Positions 31,815 to 42,224 of a stretch of 64,000 nt of DNA are shown here, piece by piece; the first letter of the stretch is position 1; each line of letters begins with the position of its first letter. Source of the stretch: Rhizobium lentis (GTDB lineage Bacteria; Pseudomonadota; Alphaproteobacteria; Rhizobiales; Rhizobiaceae); the NCBI RefSeq assembly GCF_014200175.1, contig NZ_JACHBD010000004.1, positions 124,001 to 188,000 on the forward strand, in the 5' to 3' direction. The notes under the pieces were generated by a model that was given only the letters and a program-made list of their open reading frames with translations, was not told the origin of the DNA and ran no database searches. Both the position numbers and the translations under genes were made by a program.

Positions 31815-33265
31815 CAGGCGGTGCGGGAGCTTCTATAAACAGAGACGCCGAGTTCCCTGATCTTCTTGCGCAAGGTGTTGCGGTTGAGGCCGAGAAGATC
31901 GGCCGCCTTGATCTGGTTGCCGCGCGTTGCCGTGAGCGCGGCCAGGATCAGCGGATATTCCATTTCGGTCAGCACACGATCATAGAGACCGGGCGGCGGC
32001 AGGTTTTCGCCGAAGCTGGCGAAATAGGTGCGCATGTTCTCCTCGACCGCTTGCGAGATCGTCATCGAGCCGCTGCGGATCGGCCCCTTGTCGATCGGGC
32101 TGTCGGGAACGTCGGAGCGCAGCTCGGCATCGATGATCTCGCGGGTGATGACATCCTGCGGATAGAGCGCCATCAGACGGCGGATGAGATTTTCCAGTTC
32201 GCGCACATTGCCCGGCCAGGCATAGGCCTTCATCAGTTCCAGCGCCTCCTGATCGAAGCGCTTGGAGCCGAGACCTTCCTTTTCGGCCTGCTGGATGAAA
32301 TGGCGCACGAGATCGGGAATGTCCTCGGCGCGGTCGCGCAACGGCGGCAGGCGCAGCGGCACGACATTCAGCCGGTAGTAGAGGTCCTCGCGGAAGAGGC
32401 CCTGATTGATCGCCTGTTTCAGATCCTTGTTGGTGGCGGCGACGATGCGCACGTCGGTGCGGATCGGCGTGCGGCCGCCGACGGTGGTGTATTCGCCTTG
32501 CTGCAACACGCGCAGCAGCCGCGTCTGGGCGTCCATCGGCATGTCGCCGATTTCGTCGAGGAAGAGCGTGCCGCCTTCGGCCTGCTCGAAACGGCCGGTC
32601 GAGCGTGTCTGCGCGCCGGTGAAGGCGCCCTTCTCATGGCCGAAGAGCTCGGATTCAATCAGGTCGCGCGGGATGGCCGCCATGTTAATCGCGACGAACG
32701 GGCCATTGCGGCGCTTGCCGTAATCATGCAGCGCACGGGCGACAAGCTCCTTGCCGGTGCCGGATTCGCCGGTGATCATCAGCGTCAGGTCCGTCTGCAT
32801 CAGGCGGGCGAGCACGCGGTAGATTTCCTGCATCGCCGCCGACCGGCCGACAAGCGGCATGCCGTCCTGCATATCCTCTTCGAGCTTGGCAGGCTTGCGC
32901 TTCGGCTCGGCGAGCGCGCGGCCGATGATGCCGATCAGCTCGGTCAGGTCAAAAGGCTTCGGCAGATAGTCGTAGGCGCCCTTCTCGGAAGCCTTGATGG
33001 CGGTCATGAAGGTGTTCTGCGCGCTCATGACGAGAACGGGTAGATCGGGACGCGCCTTCTTGATGCGCGGCAGCAGGTCGAAGGCGTTTTCGTCAGGCAT
33101 CACCACGTCGGTGACGACAAGATCGCCCTCGCCCGCCGAAATCCAGCGCCAGAGGGTAGCGGCGTTGGAAGTGATGCGTACATCATAGCCGGCGCGGCTC
33201 AAAGCCTGGTTGAGCACGGTGCGGATCGCCGCATCATCATCTGCAACGAGGATCGTGGCTGTCAT
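31814..33265 (-). CDS. ntrC: Nitrogen regulation response regulator NtrC
   Basis: 483 residues. The receiver domain has D53 ([10 protein letters not shown]). The AAA+ domain has Walker A GESGTGKE (166-173), the sigma-54 contact loop GAFTGA (213-218) and Walker [15 protein letters not shown] Fis-type HTH ends the protein ([18 protein letters not shown]). Phosphorylated NtrC activates nitrogen-scavenging promoters with RpoN. The start ATG 33265 shares ATGA with the ntrB stop, showing coupled translation; a longer frame to 33370 overlaps ntrB and is rejected. Confidence 0.96.
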   Translation of the reverse strand: MTATILVADDDAAIRTVLNQALSRAGYDVRITSNAATLWRWISAGEGDLVVTDVVMPDENAFDLLPRIKKARPDLPVLVMSAQNTFMTAIKASEKGAYDYLPKPFDLTELIGIIGRALAEPKRKPAKLEEDMQDGMPLVGRSAAMQEIYRVLARLMQTDLTLMITGESGTGKELVARALHDYGKRRNGPFVAINMAAIPRDLIESELFGHEKGAFTGAQTRSTGRFEQAEGGTLFLDEIGDMPMDAQTRLLRVLQQGEYTTVGGRTPIRTDVRIVAATNKDLKQAINQGLFREDLYYRLNVVPLRLPPLRDRAEDIPDLVRHFIQQAEKEGLGSKRFDQEALELMKAYAWPGNVRELENLIRRLMALYPQDVITREIIDAELRSDVPDSPIDKGPIRSGSMTISQAVEENMRTYFASFGENLPPPGLYDRVLTEMEYPLILAALTATRGNQIKAADLLGLNRNTLRKKIRELGVSVYRSSRTA

Positions 33266-34416
33266 CGAGAATGTCCTGTCGAGCTTACGGAAGAAGCATC
33301 CTCGAGCGAAACGTCCTTCGACGCCGGCATGAGAACGCGGAAAGTCGTGCGGCTGTTCTGGCTGTCGCATTCGATGATGCCGCCGTGATCACCGATGATC
33401 TTGGCGACCAGCGCCAGGCCGAGACCGCTGCCGTTCGTCTTGGTGGTGATGAAGGGATCGAAGAGATGCGGCAGCAGATCGGCGGGAACGCCGGGGCCGT
33501 TGTCGTGAACGCAGAATTCCAAGGGCAGCGAGATCTTTTCACGGGTGCCAGCGACGGAAAGACGGATGCCCGGGCGATAGGCCGTCGTCAGCATTATCTC
33601 GCCGTCCGGCCGGTCACCGACTGCTTCGGCGGCGTTCTTCACCAGATTGAGGAAGACCTGGACGAGCTGGTCGCGATTGGCATAGACGGCAGGCAGCGAT
33701 GGGTCATAACTCTCGGTGACGCGGATGTTGCGAGCAAAACCCGCCTTGGCGACGGCCTTAACGTGATCGAGCACGGAATGGATATTGACCGGCATGCGGT
33801 CGACCGGACGTTCGTCGGAAAAGACTTCCATGCGATCGACCAGCGAGACGATACGGTCGGTTTCGTCGCAGATCAGCCGGGTCAACGCCCGGTCGTCGTC
33901 GATCGCGGACTGTTCGAGCAGTTGCGCGGCGCCGCGGATGCCGGAGAGCGGGTTCTTGATCTCATGCGCCAGCATCGAAGCGAGACCGGTGACCGAGCGG
34001 GCAGCGGCGCGATGCGTCAGCTGCCGGTCGATTTTGTCGGCCATCGAGCGCTCCTGGAAGACGATGACGACGGCGCCGGGCTCGCTCAGCACAGGCGCGA
34101 CATAGAGGTCGACGAGCTTGTCCTGACCGAGGCGGGGCGAACTCAGATCGACGCGATATTCGTTGACCGGTGCCTTGCGCTCGCGCACCTGATCGATCAG
34201 GGCAAGCAGCGGACTGCCGAAGGGAATGAAGGTCGAGATCCGGTATCGCGCCAGATGCGAGGCGCTGGCGCCAAAAAAGGCCTCCGCCTCCCAATTGGCA
34301 AAGGCGACGAAGCCGGATTCGTCGACCATGACGACCGGGTTCTGGATGGCGTTCAGCACGGCCATGGCGACGGTTCCGCCGGCCTGGTCGGGCGGAGATA
34401 TGGTATCCTTCGTCAT
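33262..34416 (-). CDS. ntrB: Nitrogen regulation sensor kinase NtrB
   Basis: 384 residues, soluble. The N-terminal PAS domain ([20 protein letters not shown] at about 24-43) is followed by the kinase core with the phospho-His in [20 protein letters not shown]-box [11 protein letters not shown], and G-boxes DNGPGVP and [12 protein letters not shown]. It phosphorylates or dephosphorylates NtrC according to PII status. Start and stop overlap dusB and ntrC, each by an ATGA. No transmembrane segment, as expected. Confidence 0.96.
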   Translation of the reverse strand: MTKDTISPPDQAGGTVAMAVLNAIQNPVVMVDESGFVAFANWEAEAFFGASASHLARYRISTFIPFGSPLLALIDQVRERKAPVNEYRVDLSSPRLGQDKLVDLYVAPVLSEPGAVVIVFQERSMADKIDRQLTHRAAARSVTGLASMLAHEIKNPLSGIRGAAQLLEQSAIDDDRALTRLICDETDRIVSLVDRMEVFSDERPVDRMPVNIHSVLDHVKAVAKAGFARNIRVTESYDPSLPAVYANRDQLVQVFLNLVKNAAEAVGDRPDGEIMLTTAYRPGIRLSVAGTREKISLPLEFCVHDNGPGVPADLLPHLFDPFITTKTNGSGLGLALVAKIIGDHGGIIECDSQNSRTTFRVLMPASKDVSLEDASSVSSTGHSR

Positions 34417-35432
34417 GCCGCCTCCCGGCTGTCGACAAGAGCTGCGTCAAGCGCCTCGTAAAGGCGCGCGGCCACTTCGCTCGGATCGCGCGAGGTCATG
34501 ATCGCAGCCTTCTCGCCGCCGGCAAGTGCGGGGGCAAAACGCTCGAGATACCAGCCGAGATGCTTGCGGGCATGGCGGACCGCCACCGCCTCGCCGTAGA
34601 AATCGAGCATCATCCGGTAATGTTCGACGGCGATATCGGCAATGTCTTCACTTCGCGGCTCAGCCGCACCGGCAAGCACGCCGGCATGCCACGGCCTGCC
34701 CTGGCAGCCCCTGCCGATCATGACGGCATCGGCGCCGGAGCGGCGCAATATTTCCTGCGCATCGGCGGCGGTTTCGACGTCGCCATTGGCGATCAGCGGG
34801 ATGGAGATGACGTCGCGGACGGCACAGATCGCATCCCAATCGGCGCGGCCTTCGTAAAACTGCATGCGGGTGCGCCCATGAATAGTGACGAGCTGAATAC
34901 CGGCAGCTTCGGCGCGGCGCGCAATGTCGGGCGCGTTGATGGAATTCTCGTCCCAGCCGAGGCGCATTTTGAGCGTCACCGGAATGTCGACGGCCTCGAC
35001 CGTCGCCTCGATCAGGCCGAGCGCGTGATCGGGATCGCGCATCAGCGCCGAGCCGGAATAACCGCCGATCACCTTCTTGGCCGGACAACCCATATTGATG
35101 TCGATGATATCGGCGCCATGATCGGCGGCGATCTTCGCCGCCTCCGCCATCCAGTGCGCCTCCCGGCCGGCAAGCTGCACCATGTGCGGCCGGAAACCTG
35201 CGGCCTTGAGCCGCGACCAGGATTCGGCCGTGTCGTTGACCAACTCGCGGCTCGCCACCATTTCGGTGACGACGAGGCCAGCGCCAAAACGCCACGCCAG
35301 CTCGCGGAAGGGCATGTCCGTGACGCCGGACATCGGCGCCAGCACAACGCGGTTCCGCACGGATACGGATCCGATTCGGAAAGGCGCTGCGAGGTCCTTG
35401 GAAATCAAATGATTATCTTTCAGGCACACCAT
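34413..35432 (-). CDS. dusB: tRNA-dihydrouridine synthase (DusB/NifR3)
   Basis: 339 residues. FMN-dependent TIM-barrel enzyme reducing uridines in the tRNA D-loop. Motifs are [16 protein letters not shown] (about 32-47), the catalytic Cys in [25 protein letters not shown] and NGDVET. ATG 35432 has no good ribosome site; a TTG eight codons on ([13 protein letters not shown]) is an alternative start. First gene of the classic nifR3-ntrB-ntrC operon of Rhizobiaceae. Its promoter shares a 143-base gap with the divergent ispDF gene. Confidence 0.93.
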   Translation of the reverse strand: MVCLKDNHLISKDLAAPFRIGSVSVRNRVVLAPMSGVTDMPFRELAWRFGAGLVVTEMVASRELVNDTAESWSRLKAAGFRPHMVQLAGREAHWMAEAAKIAADHGADIIDINMGCPAKKVIGGYSGSALMRDPDHALGLIEATVEAVDIPVTLKMRLGWDENSINAPDIARRAEAAGIQLVTIHGRTRMQFYEGRADWDAICAVRDVISIPLIANGDVETAADAQEILRRSGADAVMIGRGCQGRPWHAGVLAGAAEPRSEDIADIAVEHYRMMLDFYGEAVAVRHARKHLGWYLERFAPALAGGEKAAIMTSRDPSEVAARLYEALDAALVDSREAA

Positions 35433-35575
35433 GTAACTGCATTATTTTTAGCCATAGATCCATGGCTTTGCCAAGAGGGCTTGGATCGGATTCGATATTT
35501 TTTGGGCAGATGCTGGAAAAGACCCAAGCAAGAGGTTAGAGCACTCCGGTCAATTCCGCATATTTTAGGGGATTT

Positions 35576-36793
35576 ATGCTGCAAATGCCGTCCAAGCAAC
35601 CGATATCGGCTGGAATTGTCATCGTTGCCGCCGGCCGCGGCGAGCGTGCCGGATCCCCCAAGGAAGGCCCCAAGCAGTATCGCCCGATCGGCGGCAAGCC
35701 GGTTATCGTCCATACGCTTGAAAACTTCATGACATGGGAGCCGGCGACTGCGATCGTCGTCGTCATTCATCCCGATGACGAGGCGCTGTTTGCCAAGGCC
35801 TTCCGCCATATCATTTCGGCAACGCCGATCGAAACAGTGCATGGCGGCCCGACCCGGCAGCAATCGGTGCTGGCCGGCCTCCGGTACCTCAAGGACAAGC
35901 ACGTCAGCCACGTGCTGATTCACGATGCGGTGCGGCCCTTCTTCGACCACGCGCTTCTCGACCGCATTGCCGAAAGCCTTGGCACCGGCGCGGCGGCGGT
36001 GCTGCCGGCCATGCCGGTGACAGATACGCTGAAACGCGCCGACGGCGCCGGCACGGTGCTGACGACGGTTTCACGCGAGCAGCTCTACGCGGCGCAGACG
36101 CCACAATCCTTCGCCTTCGAAACGATTCTCGATGCGCATGAGAAGGCGGCGGCGAGCGGGCGCAGCGATTTCACCGACGATGCTTCGATCGCCGAATGGC
36201 TGGGCATTCCGGTGACGATCGTCGAAGGCACGGCCGACAATGTCAAGCTGACGGTCAAGAGCGATATCGCACTCGCCGACGACCGGCTGTCGGCGTCGCT
36301 GCTTCCCGACGTGCGCACCGGCAATGGCTATGACGTGCACCAGCTCGAAGCAGGCGACGGCGTCACGCTGTGCGGCGTGTTCATTCCGCACGACCAGAAG
36401 CTGAAAGGCCATTCGGATGCCGATGTCGCGCTGCATGCGCTGACCGACGCGCTGCTCGCCACCTGCGGCGCCGGTGATATCGGCGATCATTTCCCGCCAT
36501 CCGACCCGCAATGGAAGGGAGCGGCTTCGCGGATCTTCATCGAGCATGCCGCGCGGATCGTGCGCGAACGCGGCGGCACGATCATGAATGCCGATGTCTC
36601 GCTGATCGCCGAGGCGCCGAAGGTCGGCCCCCATCGGGAGGCCATGCGGGCGAATCTGTCGGAATATCTCGGCATCGATCTCGAGCGCTGCTCGGTCAAG
36701 GCGACGACCAACGAGACGATCGGCTTCGTCGGCAGGCGCGAAGGCATCGCGGCGATCGCCACGGCGACCGTCGTCTATCGCGGGAGGAAATGA
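35576..36793 (+). CDS. ispDF: Bifunctional IspD/IspF isoprenoid synthesis enzyme
   Basis: 405 residues. Residues 12-235 are 2-C-methyl-D-erythritol 4-phosphate cytidylyltransferase ([21 protein letters not shown] and [10 protein letters not shown]); residues 245-405 are 2-C-methyl-D-erythritol 2,4-cyclodiphosphate synthase with the metal site [26 protein letters not shown] and [10 protein letters not shown]. The two catalyse steps 3 and 5 of the non-mevalonate pathway. The fusion is common in alphaproteobacteria. Its stop overlaps the next gene, so the two are translated together. Confidence 0.95.
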   Translation: MLQMPSKQPISAGIVIVAAGRGERAGSPKEGPKQYRPIGGKPVIVHTLENFMTWEPATAIVVVIHPDDEALFAKAFRHIISATPIETVHGGPTRQQSVLAGLRYLKDKHVSHVLIHDAVRPFFDHALLDRIAESLGTGAAAVLPAMPVTDTLKRADGAGTVLTTVSREQLYAAQTPQSFAFETILDAHEKAAASGRSDFTDDASIAEWLGIPVTIVEGTADNVKLTVKSDIALADDRLSASLLPDVRTGNGYDVHQLEAGDGVTLCGVFIPHDQKLKGHSDADVALHALTDALLATCGAGDIGDHFPPSDPQWKGAASRIFIEHAARIVRERGGTIMNADVSLIAEAPKVGPHREAMRANLSEYLGIDLERCSVKATTNETIGFVGRREGIAAIATATVVYRGRK

Positions 36794-37293
36794 TGGGCCT
36801 TTTTCCTCCGGATATCCTTTCGGCGGCAGAGGCGATCATCCGTGACTTCACCGCGGCAGGGCTGATGGTTTCGACCGCGGAATCCTGCACCGGCGGGCTG
36901 ATCTCAGGCGCGCTGACGGAGATATCCGGCTCATCCGCCGTCGTCGATCGCGGCTTCGTTACCTATACGAATACCGCCAAGACCGAGCTGCTCGGGGTGC
37001 AGGCGCAAACGCTCCTGCGGTTCGGCGCAGTCTCCGAGGAGACCGCCCGGCAGATGGCGCACGGCGCGCTCTTCCGCTCGCGCGCCGACATCGCCGTGGC
37101 CGTCACCGGCATTGCCGGCCCCGGCGGCGGTTCGGCCGAAAAACCGGTCGGCCTCGTGCATCTTGCCGCCAAATCGCGCACCGGTGCGCTCATCCACCGC
37201 AAAATGCTCTATGGCGACATCGGCCGCAGTGAAGTTCGGCTGGCAACGGTCAGGACGGCGCTGGAGATGGTGCGTTTGCTGCTCACGGTTTGA
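36793..37293 (+). CDS. Nicotinamide-nucleotide amidase (CinA C-terminal domain, PncC)
   Basis: 166 residues, only the C-terminal CinA domain, which deamidates NMN to nicotinic acid mononucleotide. Motifs are STAESCTGGLISGAL (about 25-39), TGIAGPGGGSAEKPVGLV (about 102-119) and the late TVRTALEMVRLLL. GGGAGG is five bases before ATG 36793; ATG 36790 is also possible and would give an ATGA overlap with the ispDF stop. The MoaB-like N-terminal half of full CinA is absent, usual for this group. Confidence 0.92.
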   Translation: MGLFPPDILSAAEAIIRDFTAAGLMVSTAESCTGGLISGALTEISGSSAVVDRGFVTYTNTAKTELLGVQAQTLLRFGAVSEETARQMAHGALFRSRADIAVAVTGIAGPGGGSAEKPVGLVHLAAKSRTGALIHRKMLYGDIGRSEVRLATVRTALEMVRLLLTV

Positions 37294-37312
37294 GAATGCC
37301 TCCAACCGGCCG

Positions 37313-37765
37313 TCAGGCTGGAGCGTAGATCTTGCTTGCGCGCGTTTCGAAGGCTTCGGTGAACATGCGGAAGGCGCGGTCGAACATCGAGCCCATCAAC
37401 GCGCCGAGAATGCGGCTTTTGAATTCGTAATCGATGAAGAAATTGATGGTGCAGCCGCCAGCCGGCGTCTCGGCGAAATGCCAGCGATTGTCGAGATATT
37501 TGAACGGGCCGTCGATATATTTGACCTCGATGACGCGCTCGGCCCGGTTCAAGAGCACCTGGGTCGTGAAGGTCTCGCGGATCGCCTTGTAGCCGACGGT
37601 CATATCGGCCACGAGCAGGATCTTGCCGTCACGCTCCTTGCGGCTTCTGACCGACAGCGCCTCGCAAAGCGGCAGAAACTCGGGATAGTGTTCGACATCG
37701 GCAACGAGATCGAACATCTGGTCGGGCGTATGCGGGACGGAACGGTGCGTTTCGAAGTGCGGCAT
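37313..37765 (-). CDS. SRPBCC/COQ10-START family protein (RatA-like)
   Basis: 150 residues from ATG 37765; the longer frame starts at TTG and is less likely. The helix-grip lipid-binding fold is seen in PHFETHRSVPHTPDQMFDLV and VADVEHYPEFLPLCEA, as in Coq10 and RatA. Coq10 binds ubiquinone and helps respiration; RatA was described as a ribosome-associated toxin in E. coli, but in alphaproteobacteria a quinone-related role is equally likely. It is encoded downstream of lipA, with a small kinase gene between. Confidence 0.85.
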   Translation of the reverse strand: MPHFETHRSVPHTPDQMFDLVADVEHYPEFLPLCEALSVRSRKERDGKILLVADMTVGYKAIRETFTTQVLLNRAERVIEVKYIDGPFKYLDNRWHFAETPAGGCTINFFIDYEFKSRILGALMGSMFDRAFRMFTEAFETRASKIYAPA

Positions 37766-37774
37766 AGGCGGCAA

Positions 37775-38353
37775 TTAAGCGGGCCGGCCGAGAAGATCAA
37801 GAAGCTGGCGCATCTGGCGACGGGATTTTAATTGGAGAATCGGCATTTCAGAGCCGCGCTCGGCGATGCCGGCGGCATGATCCCGAAGTGCGGCCTCGAT
37901 TAAGGGGACGGCATCACGCTCGAAGTTCCAGATATAGAAAAGCGCGTCAAGCGAGAGGTTTTCAGGGCAGCCGGCAGGCAGTTCGGGGCGGTTACGCCCG
38001 AAATGACGCAATGCTCTTGAGATGGCACCGTACAGGCAGGCGTATCTTGGCGGGCGAAGCCAAATGACCGCCTGGGCGCGCGGCAGGCGAAGATGGAAGG
38101 AATTGAGGCCGGTTCCATCCATGATCCAGCGCTTTCCCGCTACGGCGTCGGTGATAAGACGATCGATCTCGTCACGCGGCCTCTTTCTCCAGCCGGGAAG
38201 CCAATAGAAGTCGCGATCCATGGAGATGTAATCGAGGTCGAGCACTTGCGAAAGCCGCTTTGCGAGCGTGCTCTTGCCGCTGCCGGGGCAACCGATCACC
38301 AGGATACGGTCGGCCGCGGCCAGCGCCAATTTCAAACCGGAAGTGACGTTCAT
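37775..38353 (-). CDS. Small P-loop nucleotide kinase-like protein (adenylate kinase/FlaR type)
   Basis: 192 residues from ATG 38353; a TTG nine codons upstream is an alternative. Walker A IGCPGSGKSTLAK (about 19-31) is followed by DYISMDRDFYWLPGW and DGTGLNSFHLRLPRAQAVIWL, the pattern of adenylate-kinase-like proteins often called FlaR or topology modulation protein. The substrate is unknown. It stands ten bases upstream of the RatA-like gene and 187 bases downstream of lipA, so it may have been inserted between two neighbours. Confidence 0.75.
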   Translation of the reverse strand: MNVTSGLKLALAAADRILVIGCPGSGKSTLAKRLSQVLDLDYISMDRDFYWLPGWRKRPRDEIDRLITDAVAGKRWIMDGTGLNSFHLRLPRAQAVIWLRPPRYACLYGAISRALRHFGRNRPELPAGCPENLSLDALFYIWNFERDAVPLIEAALRDHAAGIAERGSEMPILQLKSRRQMRQLLDLLGRPA

Positions 38354-38486
38354 TGGCTGCCCAAAGAAAAACCATGGCAATAATCACCGCGGTCAGTTTG
38401 TTGCCTAGCCGCGCCCCCTACTCGGCATCATCCTCGGCCTTGTGCGCCTTGTGCGGAGGATCTGCTGCCCTATCGATCGGTTGCAG

Positions 38487-38509
38487 ATGCTCGGGACAAG
38501 CCCGAGCAT
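38487..38509. repeat. Inverted repeat of the short rhizobial intergenic type
   Basis: ATGCTCGGG-ACAAG-CCCGAGCAT, perfect 9-bp arms, in the 187-base gap after lipA. Sequences of this form are scattered in rhizobial genomes (from memory). It may terminate or protect the lipA transcript. Confidence 0.55.
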
Positions 38510-38540
38510 GACGAAAGAGAGGTTGGCAGGACCCCAAACC

Positions 38541-39512
38541 TTACTCAGCCGCCACCAACAGCTTCTTTTCCCGCGCCGCCTTCAGCCGCGCAAAATCATC
38601 TCCGGCATGGTGTGACGAGCGGGTCAGCGGGCTGGAGGCGACCATCAGGAAGCCTTTGCTGTAGGCGACCGTCTCGTAGGACTTGAACTCTTCGGGCGTG
38701 ACGAAGCTTTCGACCTTGTGGTGCTTGCGGGTCGGCTGCAGGTATTGGCCGATCGTCAGGAAGTCGACATCGGCGGTGCGCAGGTCGTCCATCAGCTGCA
38801 GCACTTCGTTACGCTCCTCGCCGAGGCCGACCATGATGCCCGACTTGGTGAACATGGTGGGATCGAGCTCCTTCACCCGCTGCAGCAGGCGGATGGAATG
38901 GAAATAGCGGGCGCCAGGGCGAACCGTCAGATAATTGCCGGCAACCGTTTCCATGTTGTGATTGAAAACGTCGGGCTTGGCAGCGACGACGCGCTCCAGC
39001 GCACCCGGCTTCTTCAGGAAGTCGGGCGTCAGGATCTCGATCGTCGTTGCCGGTGAAGCTGCACGGATCGCCCAGATCACCTTTTCGAAGTGTTCGGCGC
39101 CGCCGTCCTCCAGATCGTCGCGGTCGACCGAGGTGATGACGACGTGGCTAAGGCCCATTTCCCGGACGGCTTTGGCGACATTCTCTGGCTCGGCCATATC
39201 GAGCGCATTCGGCTTGCCGGTGGCGACGTTGCAGAAGGCGCAGGCGCGGGTGCAGATCTCGCCCATGATCATGAAGGTGGCGTGCTTCTTGTCCCAGCAC
39301 TCGCCGATATTCGGGCAGCCGGCCTCCTCGCAGACGGTGACGAGCTTGTGCTCCTTCACGATCGCCCGTGTCTCGGCATAGCCCTTGGAGGTCGGCGCCT
39401 TGACGCGGATCCAGTCCGGCTTGCGCATGACTTCCGTATCCGGCCGATGCGCCTTCTCGGGATGGCGCACGCGCTTGGCGTCGGGATTGATCGTATCGAG
39501 AATGGTCACCAT
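38541..39512 (-). CDS. lipA: Lipoyl synthase
   Basis: 323 residues. Radical-SAM enzyme that inserts two sulfurs into octanoyl groups on lipoyl domains. It has the auxiliary cluster cysteines C61, C66 and C72 ([12 protein letters not shown]), the radical SAM cysteines C87, C91 and C94 (CTRACAFC) and the C-terminal RSSHHAG serine that ligates the auxiliary cluster. It lies in one neighbourhood with the pyruvate dehydrogenase genes, whose E2 and E1-beta lipoyl domains are its substrates. Confidence 0.96.
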   Translation of the reverse strand: MVTILDTINPDAKRVRHPEKAHRPDTEVMRKPDWIRVKAPTSKGYAETRAIVKEHKLVTVCEEAGCPNIGECWDKKHATFMIMGEICTRACAFCNVATGKPNALDMAEPENVAKAVREMGLSHVVITSVDRDDLEDGGAEHFEKVIWAIRAASPATTIEILTPDFLKKPGALERVVAAKPDVFNHNMETVAGNYLTVRPGARYFHSIRLLQRVKELDPTMFTKSGIMVGLGEERNEVLQLMDDLRTADVDFLTIGQYLQPTRKHHKVESFVTPEEFKSYETVAYSKGFLMVASSPLTRSSHHAGDDFARLKAAREKKLLVAAE

Positions 39513-39560
39513 TGCAGTTTCAGCTTTCCGCCGCGCTTAAAGCGGCATCATCTCTTCGAT

Positions 39561-39809
39561 CTAGCGCCGCACCAGCCGCGCAAGGAATATCAGCAGGCAG
39601 GCGCCAAGGAAACCCGTGACGAAGTAACCGAGGCGTCCACCGGCAAGTTGGACGTGGAACTGGGCGAGGATGGCGGTGGCGACGACCGAGCCGACGATGC
39701 CGAGCACGATGTTCAGGAAAATCCCGTATCGTGCATCCATCAGCTTGCCGGCGAGCCAGCCCGCAAGTCCACCGATGATGATTGCCGAAATCCAGCCCAC
39801 GCCCTCCAT
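39561..39809 (-). CDS. GlsB/YeaQ/YmgE family small membrane protein
   Basis: 82 residues, three hydrophobic helices with glycine-rich packing (GWISAIIIGGLAGWLAGKLM, IFLNIVLGIVGSVVATAIL, YFVTGFLGACLLIFLARLV). This family, once named transglycosylase-associated, is induced by general stress in enterobacteria; function unproven. It is the second of two related genes in tandem, 14 bases downstream of the first. Confidence 0.85.
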   Translation of the reverse strand: MEGVGWISAIIIGGLAGWLAGKLMDARYGIFLNIVLGIVGSVVATAILAQFHVQLAGGRLGYFVTGFLGACLLIFLARLVRR

Positions 39810-39823
39810 GCCTGCCCTTCCCC

Positions 39824-40078
39824 CTAAGCGACTGCCCTGGCAACCAGCACCACGATGATCGCGCCGACGGTGGCGTGGATGATCTGCACGACCAGCGCGT
39901 TTTCAATGCCCAGCGAAATGCCCAGCGCGCTGAACAGATAGCCGCCGACGAAGGCGCCGATGATGCCGCTGAGAAGACATCTGATCAGGCCGCCGCCACC
40001 GACGACCAGACTTGCGAGGAAGCCCGCCACAAGCCCGATCAGCAAAAACACCAGCAACGCCTGCGTCTCCATAGACAT
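39824..40078 (-). CDS. GlsB/YeaQ/YmgE family small membrane protein (paralogue)
   Basis: 84 residues, three helices (LLVFLLIGLVAGFLASLVVG, CLLSGIIGAFVGGYLFSALG, VVQIIHATVGAIIVVLVARA). Clear family member, diverged from the neighbour at 39561-39809 but with the same fold and order. The tandem pair lies between lpdA and lipA, so it may be co-transcribed with lpdA. Confidence 0.83.
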   Translation of the reverse strand: MSMETQALLVFLLIGLVAGFLASLVVGGGGLIRCLLSGIIGAFVGGYLFSALGISLGIENALVVQIIHATVGAIIVVLVARAVA

Positions 40079-40174
40079 GAGGATTTCCTTTCGTTTTTAC
40101 TACCCCGGAGCGGCTTAAGCCATCACGGGAGGACAGCTTCGTCGCCTCGGGATAGAGGGCGGCCCTGGAAATTA

Positions 40175-41620
40175 TCAAGCGTTCAGCACGCGGCCATAGG
40201 CATCCAGCACCGCTTCCTTCATCGTTTCGGAGACGGTCGGATGCGGGAAGATCGTGTGCATCAGCTCTTCTTCCGTCGTCTCGAGGTTCATCGCGACGAC
40301 GAAGCCCTGGATGAGCTCGGTGACTTCAGCGCCGACCATATGGGCGCCGAGCAGTTCGCCGGTCTTCTTGTCGAAGATCACCTTGACCATGCCCTGATCT
40401 TCGCCGAGTGCGATCGCTTTGCCGTTTGCCGCGAAGGAGAAGCGGCCGACGCGGATGTCGCGGCCCAGCTCCTTGGCCTTGGCTTCGGTGAGACCGACGG
40501 AAGCGACCTGCGGGTTGCAATAGGTGCAGCCGGGAACCTTGCCCTTGTCGGTTGGATGCACATTCGGCAGGCCGGCGATCTTCTCGACGCAGACCACACC
40601 TTCATGCTCGGCCTTGTGCGCCAGCATCGGCGGGCCGGCGACGTCGCCGATCGCATAGATGCCGGCGACATTGGTCTTGCCGTAACCGTCGGCGACGACG
40701 CAGCCGCGGTCGGTCTTGATGCCGAGCGCTTCCAGGCCAAGATTTTCGATATTGCCCTGAACGCCGACGGCGGAGATCATCCGATCGGCGGTGATCTGCT
40801 GGACCTTGCCATCTGACGTCTCGACATGGGCGGTGATGCTGCCCGCACCTTTCTCGACCTTCGTGACCTTGGCGCTGGTGAAGATCTTAAGGCCGCGCTT
40901 TTCCAGCTGCTTGCGGGCGATGGCGGTGATTTCGGCATCTTCGACCGGCATGATGGTCGGCATGACTTCAACAACCGTCACATCGACGCCCATCGAGCGG
41001 TAGAAGCTGGCGAATTCAATGCCGATCGCGCCCGAGCCCATGACGATCAGCGACTTCGGCAGCGCGTCGGGCTTCAGCGCCTCGAAATAGGTCCAGATCA
41101 GCTTGCCGTCCGGCTCGATACCCGGCAGCGCGCGCGGGCGGGCGCCGGTCGCGATGATGATATGCTTGGCGGTATAGGTGCCCTCGCCCTTGACGTTTTT
41201 CGGCAGCGGATGCTGCGGCTCGACGACCGGCTTCGACGACTTGCCGACGACGATTTCGCCGGGCTTCGTCAGCTTGGCCTCGCCCCAGATGATGTCGATC
41301 TTGTTCTTCTTCATCAGGAAGCCGACGCCGGCGTTGAGACGGGCGGAAACGGCGCGCGAGCGGCCGACGACGGCCTTGGCGTCCGGCTTGACGGTACCTT
41401 CGAGAACGAGACCGAAGTCCTTGAAGTGGTTGGCGTGATCCAGCACTTCGGCCGAGCGCAGCAGCGCCTTGGTCGGGATGCAGCCCCAGTTCAGGCAGAT
41501 GCCACCCATATGCTCGCGCTCGACGATCGCCGTCTTCAGGCCGAGCTGGGCCGCGCGGATGGCGGCGACATAGCCGCCGGGACCGGAGCCGATGATGATA
41601 ACGTCGTAGGATTCCGCCAT
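40175..41620 (-). CDS. lpdA: Dihydrolipoamide dehydrogenase (E3)
   Basis: 481 residues. FAD enzyme that re-oxidises dihydrolipoyl groups for 2-oxo acid dehydrogenases. FAD motif GSGPGG (11-16), redox-active C42/C47 in GGICLNWGCIPTKALL, an NAD-binding glycine motif (VMGSGAIGIEFASF near 190) and the C-terminal HPTVSE, whose His is the catalytic base. It is the final enzyme gene of the pyruvate dehydrogenase cluster, separated from pdhC by two unrelated genes. Confidence 0.95.
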   Translation of the reverse strand: MAESYDVIIIGSGPGGYVAAIRAAQLGLKTAIVEREHMGGICLNWGCIPTKALLRSAEVLDHANHFKDFGLVLEGTVKPDAKAVVGRSRAVSARLNAGVGFLMKKNKIDIIWGEAKLTKPGEIVVGKSSKPVVEPQHPLPKNVKGEGTYTAKHIIIATGARPRALPGIEPDGKLIWTYFEALKPDALPKSLIVMGSGAIGIEFASFYRSMGVDVTVVEVMPTIMPVEDAEITAIARKQLEKRGLKIFTSAKVTKVEKGAGSITAHVETSDGKVQQITADRMISAVGVQGNIENLGLEALGIKTDRGCVVADGYGKTNVAGIYAIGDVAGPPMLAHKAEHEGVVCVEKIAGLPNVHPTDKGKVPGCTYCNPQVASVGLTEAKAKELGRDIRVGRFSFAANGKAIALGEDQGMVKVIFDKKTGELLGAHMVGAEVTELIQGFVVAMNLETTEEELMHTIFPHPTVSETMKEAVLDAYGRVLNA

Positions 41621-41638
41621 ATGTGTCCTGCCCTTTGT

Positions 41639-42220
41639 TTACGCTGCGCTGCGGGTCATGAGCACCCACGCGTGTCTCTTGCTGTTTTCGAAGGGCGGCA
41701 CGGCATCAGCGCGCGCAGCCTCCGAGAATCCGTTTCTTCCATAAAGCGACAGAGCCGCCTCGTTATCACTTGCGGTAATGAGACTGACAGGCCGGCGATC
41801 GGCCCTGTCGATCTGATCCTCTAGCAACCTTCGCCCGATCCCGATTCCGCGCAGATGGCGATAGACGCAGAGACTGCCGATGAACCAGCTTCCCACCACC
41901 GTCTTCTGCAAGGCGAGCATCGGCTCGGTCGCCGCGATCGTCGCCTCGACATCCTCTATGGCTTCATCCAGCACATGGCCAATCGCCACGCCAGCAACTT
42001 CACCATAAGCCTCGGCGATAACGGCATCCCGCCAACCGCCGACGGCCTCCTCCTCGCTCATCTTCAGCCGCCCTCGCTCCAAGGGTGTGTCGCTCACACC
42101 ATTCGCAACGTCGGCAAACCAGAGCCAGGAAGCAAAGCCATGCGATGCGATATCTGCCAGGATCGCCAGCTCCGAGGCATCGCGCCGTGAGGCCTGCCGC
42201 AGGGCGATGAAGGCGGTCAT
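41639..42220 (-). CDS. GNAT family N-acetyltransferase
   Basis: 193 residues. The acetyl-CoA motif is seen in LCVYRHLRGIGIGRRLLED (about 127-145), with the R/Q-x-x-G-x-G/A pattern as RGIGIG. C-terminal NEAALSLYGRNGF is also typical. Substrate unknown. It lies between the SGNH hydrolase gene, four bases away, and lpdA, an insertion into the pyruvate dehydrogenase cluster kept in related genomes as far as I recall. Confidence 0.88.
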   Translation of the reverse strand: MTAFIALRQASRRDASELAILADIASHGFASWLWFADVANGVSDTPLERGRLKMSEEEAVGGWRDAVIAEAYGEVAGVAIGHVLDEAIEDVEATIAATEPMLALQKTVVGSWFIGSLCVYRHLRGIGIGRRLLEDQIDRADRRPVSLITASDNEAALSLYGRNGFSEAARADAVPPFENSKRHAWVLMTRSAA

Positions 42221-42224
42221 ATGC

